Below, piece by piece: positions 1 through 10,448 of a DNA stretch of 64,000 nt. The first letter of the stretch is position 1, and each line of letters opens with the position of its first letter. The DNA is from Sarcocystis neurona (lineage: Eukaryota; Apicomplexa; Conoidasida; Eucoccidiorida; Sarcocystidae), in contig KL647306.1 in the NCBI GenBank assembly GCA_000727475.1, forward strand, positions 1,019,748-1,083,747, read 5' to 3'. The notes under the pieces were generated by a model, which was not told the DNA's origin, made no database searches, and saw only the letters and a program-made list of their open reading frames with translations. Position numbers and translations under genes: made by a program.

Positions 1-1729
1 GCACGTGTTGCTGCTGATGCTGTCGGTGCTGCTGCTGATGCTGCGGGTGCTGCTGCTGATGCTGCGAGTGCTGCTGCNNNNNNNNNNNNNNNNNNNNNNN
101 NNNNNNNNNNNNNNNNNNNNNNNNNNNNNNNNNNNNNNNNNNNNNNNNNNNNNNNNNNNNNNNNNNNNNNNNNNNNNNNNNNNNNNNNNNNNNNNNNNNN
201 NNNNNNNNNNNNNNNNNNNNNNNNNNNNNNNNNNNNNNNNNNNNNNNNNNNNNNNNNNNNNNNNNNNNNNNNNNNNNNNNNNNNNNNNNNNNNNNNNNNN
301 NNNNNNNNNNNNNNNNNNNNNNNNNNNNNNNNNNNNNNNNNNNNNNNNNNNNNNNNNNNNNNNNNNNNNNNNNNNNNNNNNNNNNNNNNNNNNNNNNNNN
401 NNNNNNNNNNNNNNNNNNNNNNNNNNNNNNNNNNNNNNNNNNNNNNNNNNNNNNNNNNNNNNNNNNNNNNNNNNNNNNNNNNNNNNNNNNNNNNNNNNNN
501 NNNNNNNNNNNNNNNNNNNNNNNNNNNNNNNNNAGTTCTGCTTCTGTGTCTGCTGCTGCTGCTGCACGTGTTGCTGCTGATGCTGTCGGTGCTGCTGCTG
601 ATGCTGCGGGTGCTGCTGCTGATGCTGCGAGTGCTGCTGCTGGTGTTGCGGGTGCTGTTGCTGATGCTGCGGGTGCTGCTGCTGATGCTGCGGGTGCTGC
701 TGCTGATGCTGCGGGTGTTGCTGCTGATGCTGCGGGTGTTGCTGCTGATGCTGCGGGTCTTGCTGTTGATGCTGCGGGAGTTGTTGCTGATGCTGCAGGT
801 GTTGCTGCTGATGCTGCGGATGCTGCTGCTGATGCTGCGGGTGCTGCTGCTGGTGTTGCGGGTGCTGCTGCTGGTGTTGCGGGTGCTGTTGCTGATGCTG
901 CGTGTGCTGCTGCTGATGCTGAGGGTGCTGCTGCTGCTGCGCGTGACGCTGCTGCTGCGGAGGGTGTTGCCGCGCAGTTTGCTGCAGGTGGTGCTGCTCC
1001 GTCCCCTGTTGCTGTTGAAGAAAAATCGGCTGCAGGGGCTCCTGCGAGGGCAGCTGCTGCGGCTCAAGAAATTGCTGCCTGGGCCGCTGAACCGGCTGCT
1101 GCTGTTGTTGCTGCAGGAATGGTTGTTGTAGGGCGCGCTGCTGCTGCTGATATTGCTGCTGAAGAGGTGGCTGCACGGGACTGTGCTGCTGTTGGTACGG
1201 CTGCTGTGCTGAGTACTGCGGGCTCGGACGTCCTCCTCCTCCTTGTGCGTATTGTTGCAAAAGATGCTGCGGATGCGTTTGCTGCTCCAGAGGCTGCTGC
1301 TGCTGCTGTAGGTGCTGCTGCTGGACAGGTCGTTGCTGCTGCAGAGACTGCTGCTGGTGCTGCAGAGTCTGCTGCTGGCGTAGGTGCTGCTGCGGTGGCG
1401 GCAAACGCTGCTGCTGCAGGTGCTGCTGAGGCTGGAGTCGCTGCTGTTGTAGACGAAGTTGCAGCTGCTGATGCTGCAGCTGAAGCTGCTGCTCTTGTAA
1501 GTACTGCGTCGCGGAGTATCGCTTCTGTTGATGAAGGTGCTGCTGTGGCTGCTGCTGCTGCTGCGGGAGTAGAAGCTGCTGCAGTACGTGCTGCTGCTGC
1601 TGTGCTTTCTGTTGCTGCTGCTGTCTCGGCAGCTGACTGAACTGCGCTCCTTGCTCTACCTCTCCGAAATGGGAGCTGACCCTGGTTGGCCCTCTCTGCT
1701 GGTCTGCTGGAACCCCTCTGCCCTCCATC
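1..1729 (-). CDS. Gln/His/Pro-rich protein, partial (runs off the left edge)
   Basis: On the minus strand one frame stays open from about 1,915 to base 1, with the Ns read as unknown. The first ATG in it is at 1729-1727 and is followed by MEGRGVPADQQRGPTRV, a non-repetitive start of about 25 residues. The frame then becomes very rich in Gln, with His, Pro, Leu and some Tyr (for example RPSPQYSAQQPYQQQHSP). Near 950 it passes into a regular Gln-His-Pro heptad-like repeat. The opposite-strand Ala frame (546-1640) and Leu frame are also open, because CTG/CAG triplets leave several frames without stops. I favour the minus Gln frame because it alone continues through non-repeat sequence at 1,640-1,915 with varied residues. 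No domain is recognised. Gln-rich low-complexity proteins are common in Eimeria, so function cannot be inferred. The ATG may also be internal to a later exon. Confidence 0.45.
78..533. other. Assembly gap (456 Ns) inside a CTG-rich repeat
   Basis: Bases 78-533 are all N. The 77 bases before the gap reappear exactly at 564-640 just after it. Either the repeat contains a real long duplication or the same reads were placed on both sides of the gap. Confidence 0.99.
564..950. repeat. 21-bp CTG-type minisatellite
   Basis: The unit is close to gctgctgctgatgctgcgggt (21 bases) and repeats with point variation from about 564 to 950. It also fills bases 1-77 before the gap. On the plus strand it would encode a seven-residue Ala/Asp/Gly unit, and on the minus strand a Gln/His/Pro unit. 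The unit length is a multiple of three, so it keeps frame on both strands. Beyond 950 the triplets continue in less regular form to about 1,640. Confidence 0.9.
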
Positions 1730-3461
1730 GCTCCTGCTATGCTGCTCCTGCCGCTTCTTCTGCAGAAGGACGCGCAGGACGGCCTGCAAGCCGCAGGAAG
1801 TGCCGTCGTCGCGGCGGCTGCCCCTGCAGTCTCCTTGTCCGCCGACCTCACCCTGTACAACGCACCGGAAGGGGGGGACGCCGCAGCGTCTCTTCTCTCG
1901 AGCAGTCAGGTGGCCGCAGCGATAATACGTAGAGGTAGGAAACGGATATTCCGTCGAATACGCATGTCTGCGTTTGTATCCTTTAGCCCGTTTACTTCCG
2001 AACTTAGATACGAGCTATCTCCTATACTTCATATGAAAATCAGGCAGATGAAGACTTACGCGCACGCGTTTCTTCTTAAGTGGAACCGCATATTCGCCCA
2101 TATACGTGTGAAGGAGCAACTGTATACGTGACGAGTGCTCGCACACTACGCACTGGCACATCCACTTTTGTGGAATTGGTGGCGCACACCGGATAATTCT
2201 GCTGCACTGATCAAAGCGACTAATGCTATAGAACTAGTGCAAGGACTGCACGATAGCATACACGTGTAACTGATGAATTAGAGGACAGCAGAGACTCCTG
2301 TCTTAGGATGGATGTTGCAGTTGAACACTCGTAGAAAATGTTCGCTCGTCGCTGTGGCTTGCGGGTTCTCCGCACAGATGACAGACATATACGCGCGAGG
2401 GGTAAAATTCTGTGGACAAGTCTGTTGCTAAACTGGGAAACAAATCACGTATATCTGATGCGGAGTACCGTGATTATCTGGGTTGCCGAAAGTGGCGAAG
2501 AAGTGTCTGCATTGCTGCTGGTGCGCTGAACGTGCATGCGACCTGTGCACGCTACGGTAAACAAGGCGGAAAAGTGACAGTTTCGCCCAGTACCAGACGG
2601 GGGAAGCTACGTACGCTCGAAGAGAATTGAAGACAGGAGGAAGGAGGAAACGACTGAGTTAAACTGTGTCAGGATCCGAAAAGGCTGAGCCCACAAAGGG
2701 AAAATTGGGGGCACGTCTTTGAAGACGGAATGACGGAATGTCTCTACGGAGGCAGAGAAAAGTGAGACACAACAACAAGCTAGAACAGGAGATTACAACA
2801 GGGAGTGGCAATGCCGCCAAAGATGACGACTAATGTACGTTCGTATGTTGCTTCACGTGGAGTAGCGACCGCGGTTGAGGATGCTCCTGTTGGAAAGGAC
2901 GTTCGTTCAAGCTTTTACTTGAAAGGATTCTCGATGCAGAAATGACTGGCTGCTAATTTCACTCAAACGCATCGTTGCCCGCAAACTTGCTAGGGAGAGA
3001 GGGGGTTCTGCCTTATTCGAAAGGAATAGTGACGGGCACTCGATAGTATTTTGTCCGTACAGTGTCGCATGTCCTCCATAACAGCATATCCCGTTACACG
3101 GAGACTTCCGGCCACTTCACAGGCAGCTCCATTTCCCATGCCAGTGATCTCTCTATAACGGAAGGATTCACGATTTGCGCGAGCGTGGAGAGTCCGTGGG
3201 TCGAAAATTGGGTGATCAGCAATCCTAGTTGGAACAGACGCTTCCGCTATCGGTGACCCGCACACACTTTCTGAAGACCAGGAACAGGGTCCACAGGATC
3301 TACTGTATGGCGTTTCATTAAGAAAGAGAGGAGACCCACTAGGAGACACACACCGTAGACCGATCAACGCAAATTAGTAAGGCAGGCAAGTGTGTTGTTA
3401 GTAGCCACGTTTGTTTTGAAAGGATCGCTTCGCTTGCGGTTAAGAATACATTGCTGTCTAC

Positions 3462-3625
3462 AAGAGAACGTAAGAGCAGTGTATTGACGTAGTAGTGTTG
3501 CTTCGCGTAAGAGATGACTTGCTAGTACTTAACAGGGATGCTTTCTCGAAGAGAACGTTGCACCAGTGTATTTACGCAGCACCACTTCTTCGCGCAAGAA
3601 ATGACTCGTTAGCGCTCAACAGTAA
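3462..3625. repeat. Imperfect 87-bp tandem duplication
   Basis: The stretch starting aagagaacg at 3462 is followed 87 bases later (3549) by a diverged copy. Shared blocks include agtgtatt, cttcgcg, aagaratgact and caacag in the same order. The copies differ at many sites, so the duplication is old. No coding frame is preserved through both. Confidence 0.6.
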
Positions 3626-5405
3626 TGGCATGACTGGCGTAATCCTGGATGCTGCATCAGACGCTCGCCCTTCTCCGTAAGGGAAAAAAGTCCGTGTTGA
3701 CTTTTTCAAGCGGAGAATGACATAGTGGGTTACTAGACAGCGTTTTGCGAGTGTATTGGCCTCCACACTGCTTGCTAACTTCTCAGTTACTGGCGGGTTT
3801 AACGCTGAAAATCTAGAAAGGACAGCTGGTGTATTAGCGTTGAAAACCATGTTCAGACTATTGTCGATGTTGTCTTGTGCTGGTATGTTATACTGTTTCA
3901 CGGCGCGTTACCTCATCTGTAGTGTAGGAGGCGATTACGAATACTTACTTCATTGCTATTAATACCACTGGAAAACATACGTGGTCACGGCGTTTATCGT
4001 TGAAACCGGAACATAATCCAGTGAGGAAGAGTTGGGGAGTTCGTGTACTTTTGAACACTTCTGAAATCATACTTTTGAATAAGTGTGCACACAATTGCAC
4101 TGCATCGAAGGGCGGGGAAAGCTGCAATTTCTGCAGCAGTGAACCCTGTAAATGATTAGACGATTTAGTGTCTTTACTAAGCGGATTTGATTCGTTTGTA
4201 CACAGGTCTTCATCCAGGGCCACACATTCAGTCATTTATGTATGTAGAAAAGGATTAGTATACTACACGGAATATTTAGTAGAATTAGCTGGTTCTCTAA
4301 TTGTTTCATGACAAGTTACATTTTTGCGGTTACGAAAGATAGTACTGTTACGCTGCGGGGGTTCATGTGACACCGACTTCAACCAAGAGAAGTGGAGATG
4401 CCTTCTGCAGATTTGTCTGGTACACGTTTAGTGGCTGTAAAATAAAAATATTAGTAGCACAACTTGTAATATTGCAGGGATAAATGTTCTGGTACACGTA
4501 TAAATGGTCTATAGTAACACGTTACTTGGGAGGAGCATCTTTTTGTTACTGGTTTAAAGTGAAAAAGAAGCCAAGCAGGTGCGGAGACTTTCTTACAAAG
4601 TTGGAAGGCAGCATAACGCAGAATCAGGTGGACGTGAGGGTAAAGCGGATTCCTTGCTGATGTTCGCGTCGTCTCTGTTATCAATCTACGATATAGATTG
4701 TGTAGAAGCTCTTCGCGCGAGGCTACTGTCCCAGTATACCTGCATTCGCGAAGGTTCTGCCATAGAGTCTTCGTCATAGTGTTACAATCCTAAAAGTATT
4801 TTTGGCGGCCAGTGCAGTATTACGTAAAAGGAAGCTTACGGAGGTCATCTGAATTTAGGTTATATGGCCAGTCCAACGTTACATATTTGAAGTTGACGTG
4901 TGTCTCATTAGTTGTACGCTCTCCACGGTGAAGGGCCGCACCCTGACACATTCTTGTGCTGTGTGTTAGGGGAACTTATCGACATAGTTCTGGCAAATAG
5001 TTTTATCTGGGTGCACAGTGCCCCACCTCGGTCGTCTGCGGCATTATGTGTTCATGCTACACGGAATTTATGCTCGACCAGAAATTTTTTTAATATCTGC
5101 GTCAGGAAACCCTACGAGCGTACTATCTCTCAGTGATATTTATTGACGTCCTGCGCAGTTTTTAGCAACGTTATTTCGCTGTGGAAGAGTTTTTCAGTGA
5201 TCACTGACAACACTGGACCTCTTGTTGGCCTGTGCTTTGTGAGGAAGACGGAGTAGCGTACCCTGCATTTCCCGGAATCACGCAACCTCTTAGTCTTTGT
5301 CCTAGTCAGTCCTTTCCGCTTTGCAAGTCAGACTTGCCGCCCCCATATGCCCGTGCCAGACTGTCCACGATTTACTGAAGAATTCAGCTGATGTCGATGA
5401 GGAGC

Positions 5406-5425
5406 ATATATATATATATATATAT
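5406..5425. repeat. TA dinucleotide microsatellite
   Basis: About ten TA units in a row. Similar runs recur throughout the window, usually flanked by gtatg or acgtgt, and mostly lie in introns or intergenic DNA. Confidence 0.9.
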
Positions 5426-6383
5426 TTGTAATGTACTGGCGAACAAATATACGTGTGAATAATACCCACACACAAACACGCACATTTGCGTATTGCCCTC
5501 ACGTGGACGTGTATGGGGATTTGACACGCGCAGAAGGCACCCTTTTGATCATACGTACCTACCGTCGAAGCCCATATACTCCTTTTTACTGAGGCGTTAA
5601 AATGCGTAGAGGTACTTTCAAAGGGCACGTTTCGAGTCAACTCTATGTTCCTTTTTACATGGCATGCAATGGTGTGCACCACATTCCTACAAAGGGAGCC
5701 GAAGTTGTACAGGGTGAGAGACGCAAAAGAGAACGTGGTGCGCAATATAGAGATTGACGCAGGAAAAAGGAAACCGGAGAGGCTAACTCAGTACATAGAA
5801 AAACATATAAAATCCCGCTGTGTTCAGCTTTAAGAATGGCAGGCAGGGCTAGTGGACTACACAGATTTAAGGAAATAATGCGGAAAAGTATGTTGAGGAA
5901 AGGGGGATGAACACGTGAGGCGGGACCAGGTAATCGACTTGGGAAACGCTGGTAGTAGACGCTTTGAAAATATAGCACAATACAACAATTTCGACTCCTG
6001 GACTAAAGACGCGAGGAGATGGGGGAATTCTGAATTACGTGTGTTGTGCAGGCTTACACAAAACTGGAAATGTATCATTTCTAAGTTCGAAATTTGTGTG
6101 CTAGATCTCGCGGTTCACATGCAACCAGGTGAACGTGCATAGTGGCGGCTTTCTTCGAGAAGCTCTCATCCGAGGCATCAAATCCGCTCTCCGTGAGCGG
6201 ATTGAAAAGGTGAAGGCGGAGCAATAGTTCTTAAGATCTGTTGTCGTTCTACTGTTGTTCTTACACGATGAATCACAGAGAAGGAAAAGTAAAAGCCAGG
6301 CGGCTTTTACGTAACAAAATGCCCGTCACGCGTCTGTACTCTGGCTTTCGCGTACACAGGGCACTTTTGTTTGGGCAAACACG

Positions 6384-6713
6384 ATGGCGAAGAAGAGACC
6401 TACTGTCCTGGTAGACTACAAATTGCGAAGTTACGAGCTGTCACGTGAGACCATGGGAGCCGACTTTCCCCCGTCATCACATTCAGGTAACCCGCCTGAG
6501 CACGGGATACTAACCTCTTCCGCGCGACGACACGACGTAGTAGATGAAGAGGCCGTATTTGTCCTGACGTCCTCTTTCGAAGACAGCGGGTGGCACTTTT
6601 TTATACGCATGCATATAGGCCTTTTCTGCCACAGGCTGAAATACCGGACGCTCATGCGTACACAGAGAATCACTTGTACAGGTGCGTACGGTTTCTACAT
6701 TCTATACGGTTGA
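6384..6713 (+). CDS. Small ORF, unknown, possibly a first exon
   Basis: An ATG at 6384 in the context cacgATGGCG opens a 109-codon frame beginning MAKKRPTVLVDYKLRSYEL. The first 34 or so residues look like ordinary protein, with mixed charge and no repeats. A usable splice donor (TCAG followed by gtaacc) occurs at about 6,487. The rest of the frame may therefore be intron, and the true product would continue in an exon I could not place. No domain is recognised. It may equally be a chance ORF. Confidence 0.2.
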   Translation: MAKKRPTVLVDYKLRSYELSRETMGADFPPSSHSGNPPEHGILTSSARRHDVVDEEAVFVLTSSFEDSGWHFFIRMHIGLFCHRLKYRTLMRTQRITCTGAYGFYILYG

Positions 6714-6959
6714 AGAAGCCGACGTTCAATATGTATACAGAGAATCACATGTATGCATTCACATCATCTCTCCATTCACTAGGATGTGTATAGGTGGGTT
6801 ACGGAGGTTCCACGATGTAGAATAGGTGTCAGCAGGCAACTGGCTGCATACACTACTTCCGATTCGGATGAGGGGGGGTGTGCGCAGTGATGACTTGTAC
6901 GCCATGCAGTGTAGATAACAAGTTCCTACCTCAGGGCTACGCCTTATGTACGTCGTGTA

Positions 6960-7310
6960 CACGAGTGTACACCAGCTTGCACGTACACACACAAAAACGC
7001 AGAAACACATCCATTAATAGATACACACATACACGTATATATATGTGGGCACACGTACATACACACGTACGTGGATACATACAATCATACATACCATACT
7101 TACCATACATACCATATATACCATAGAGATATACACAGACATATATACGCACATACATACACAAGCGCACACACACACACATGTATTTCCATTTAAATTC
7201 CTTATGTACTATGCACGAATGTAGAATATGCCTGTACAAATAAATGCATATACGTATGTATATACACATACTCATGTTTGTGTGCATATATATGTATATA
7301 ATTGTATAGG
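6960..7310. repeat. CA/TA-rich microsatellite tract
   Basis: This tract is dense in acacac, atatat, and catac/catat pentamer-like units, including a tandem run of taccatac-type units at 7,095-7,125. ORFs across it on either strand consist of Tyr/Ile/His/Cys strings and are repeat artefacts. Confidence 0.8.
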
Positions 7311-10300
7311 CATATTCTACATACGCCATACACTGGTAATGTGGAAGGTGGTCTTCTTGTTTTAGGCATTACCGTGTGTATTTCACGCGTTCGAAGTCTC
7401 AAGTGCACTGGAAATGTAATGAGATACACTGCGAGTGCTGTGAGAAGCCAGTTACATTAGTGGTGCTGCCGTTGGGCAGCACTTTCAACGTGTTATTCTT
7501 CATCTGCGTTAGAGCTGATGCGTAATAGAGTGGGGAACACTTTGGCGGTGCATGCATGTTTGCGTGCTTTGCAGCCGGCTGCTACCGGGTATTTCCAGTC
7601 GGCTGCAATGTGCAGCTTCAGCTGTCGGCTGCTAGTTTTGCCGCTTCTGCTGCTGATGTCTGTGCTCCTGATGTCGTTGTAGAGTTACTTTAGAGCTTTC
7701 GTTCTTTTGTTTTGCAGCTACCACGGCTGTTTTTGACGCCGGTCTTGAAGGCACCGTTGCCGCGACGACGACGCGGGTAGCAGCGTCCGCCGCTGGGGCT
7801 GCTCGCCGTTGTGGCAGCTACAGCGGCTGCAGGGCTGCTGGTGCGCGCGCTTTTCGCGCACCCCGTGCTTGGCTGACCTGGCTGCGGTATTGCTTTCATC
7901 TCTTTCTTGTGGAGCTTTTTGCTGATAAACGTAGAGCTTCTTCTTTGCCTCCCGGTGACCTGTGCTGTCGAGGCAGCCACTGCGGCACATGTGCAGTAGT
8001 AGACACGTGTGTCCGGCCCGCCCTTAGAACGCAGAGGACAGGTTGCACGGCGCCCTCTCGCTGGGCTTCCCTCACCTCCCAGCCGTGATTGCCGCGTACT
8101 ATTCTTTGATTGGTGCCGTGCAGCTCTCCTTCACATTCTACAGAAAGTTGCATGCGGCAGAACATCGCATTCCTTTGCCCTGAGGTGGGCGACCGCCTAC
8201 GAATATTTCTTGGCCCTGCAAAGGCTGTATGCCCCGCCCAGTAGACACAGTGTCGTAATTCGAGGCAGGACTGAAGATTGGTGGCGTACAGGCCTCCAGT
8301 ACTTCTTTCCGTCATCCGGAGCTGTGAACTCGTCTCGTGGACTGCGAAGAGGGAAGCTTGGTGCGTGCAGCAGACAAAATGACGCGTCCGTAGATTTGGC
8401 GACCCCCCAGAACGCACTGCAGCCGCTGCGGCATGGAGAAGAGGCTTCTTGTGTGATTGTACAAACCAAGGGAAATGCCCATCCTATCTATTCTGCATGT
8501 GGTTTCGCATTTTCACTTCCTGCTTCCGCTCGTGTGCAACTTTCTACATTGAAAACAAGGCCTGCTGCCTTTTCTCCGATCGAACACGAGTGAGAAGGCG
8601 TCCCGGTGTCACACTTCATCTGCGCAGCCACCTTCGACGCAGTACGGGAAAGCGAGTAGGACAGAGACAGGAAGCAGGCGCACAAGCAGACAGCGCAGAA
8701 GCGGCAGCTTGGTGCGGGGTAGTAAAGTTAGCGTTCGAGCTAACGAGGACCCTCCCTGTAGGTCGTGCGCCGCCGGGCGGGATGCCAACGTTCAGGAACT
8801 GAAGAGAAGGTCACGAAACGCATTGTCCCGTCTTTATCCACTCTGCTACAGGTATAATTTTGCCCATCAATACGTACGGCGTTGTTACTGGTGTCAGTGC
8901 TGATCCTATTACTGAAACTACTGGCAGCACTCGTATAATTGTATGTCGACCTTCCCGAGTAGACCAACTCGTGCTACTCAACTATCTCCATGTGTATTTC
9001 TACTGCATAAACTAGCCGGTAAAGTAGTCCATCGAAGGAGGGGCGACGGGCTTGGACTCCTGGTAACAGACATTGTTACACTCTACCCTATTTATGACTA
9101 CACCTACGAGTTAGATTGCTGCAGCCGCTACTCTACGCAGTATACGGGATCGGTGTGGCCACTACTATACCACGTATAGCAGGTGCTGATGTATTCTTCA
9201 TCAGTGCTGGCTCGCCTACAACCAACGAGGACGTGATTCTCGTTATCGCGTCTACCCCCCGTGTTACTTGCTTGTTCTTCTTCCAAGCGCCGCTGCGTCT
9301 GAGCTCCTGCTTGCGGAAAACACGCTGTACCCAACAGGGAAAGAATCTGCAGCGGCGCCTCAGTAGTAGCAGTAGCAGTAGAACGACAACACCTGCAGCA
9401 GCTGATTGACCAGCAGCGCAGTTGGAATACATTTGAGCCCAGCCACGCAACGAGGAGGCTCAGAAGGCAACGGCAGTGGCAGCCACGCAAAAGCCCGAAC
9501 AGCCGCAAGAGCGCGCGAGTAGCATTTCAGCGAGAAAAAATAGATGGGTGTTCCCTATTCTGGCTAGGTACTGGTCAAAATGCTTAGAGTGAGGCACAGA
9601 GATATTCGCGGTCTCCTGCCCGTAGAAAGGCACACAGAGAAAGGCTGAGTATGCTTTGTTGAAGCTGCTGGTGTGTGGACCAGCCCAAGTTCACAAGAAG
9701 AGCGCTGCTCTCTGTCGCTGCTTCGGCTGCGCAAGAGAAACCCACAGGTGTCCGTTCAAGCCTACACAGCGGACTAAATAGGACCGCCTCCTGCCGCACC
9801 TGCAGGTAGTCTCGCCTCACCTGCTACTTAAATACCACGAAGACACACATATGGGTCTGTAGATCCGGACAATTGGACGAGTACGTGAGCTAGCGCCACA
9901 CGGCTGTCTCTCGCTCTGATCCAACAGGGAAGGAGTATCCCTATTTGCAGTTTACTTTTGTCGAAGAGAAACTCTCCACGTATCAGTCCCATGTAACTTT
10001 TGAGGTACTCTCTTGGGGTATACCTGTACCACCGTTGCGGTTGTAAAAACAGTCAGGTTTCTAACAGGCTTTGTTTGCCAGTACTGGCGAGCACGAAGAC
10101 AGAGCTAAAACTCGCGGGAGGCACATGTACGTGCCTAGAACCGCTGTGCAGTATTCTGTGTTCATCCGTGACAGCCAGGAGCGTTTGAACTTGCGCAGAA
10201 GTAGAGTATTTCTGGGCATTGCGTCTCGTCTCACTGTAATGGTCGAGATGTGTCTCTCCGACAGCACTTTCCTCGACACAACAGATCCACCCCCGCAGCC

Positions 10301-10448
10301 TTTGCGTGGGCAGCTGGCGCTGGTCAGGCGCCTCCTCCTCATACTGCAGCATTTCCCTCACTTCCGGCCGCTACGCCGCCTCCGCCAACCGGTGCTGCAG
10401 CCTCTCCAGCTGCCGCTACTGCAGCCGCTGGTGGGTCAGCAGCTCAGC
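7311..10448. other. No convincing gene; scattered CTG/CAG runs
   Basis: The segment contains CTG-type runs near 7,562-7,670 and 9,355-9,410. Competing open frames occur on both strands at 7,690-8,600, including a 194-codon plus frame at 8,009-8,593 and a 173-codon minus frame at 7,896-8,417. They overlap each other in full. Both lack an ATG start with supporting splice sites, and neither shows a known motif. A minus frame at 9,128-9,508 has a Leu-rich start resembling a signal peptide but begins at a non-ATG codon. I cannot choose among them. Confidence 0.45.

Larger units (their letters stand above)
1730..6383. other. No convincing gene
   Basis: Many short ORFs occur on both strands, but none shows a recognised motif, a consistent splice structure or a clear start. 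The segment holds an imperfect 87-base tandem repeat near 3,462-3,625 and a TA dinucleotide run near 5,406-5,425. It could be intergenic, or hold introns and UTRs of genes whose coding parts I cannot see. Confidence 0.5.

Noticed and set aside
546..1640. Plus-strand Ala/Asp/Gly-rich frame of 364 codons
   Set aside because: It is open because CTG triplets contain no stops. It ends exactly where the triplets end, whereas the minus Gln frame continues into ordinary sequence.
7896..8593. Overlapping 173- and 194-codon ORFs on opposite strands
   Set aside because: There is no domain, no ATG-based start with splice support, and no way to choose the strand.
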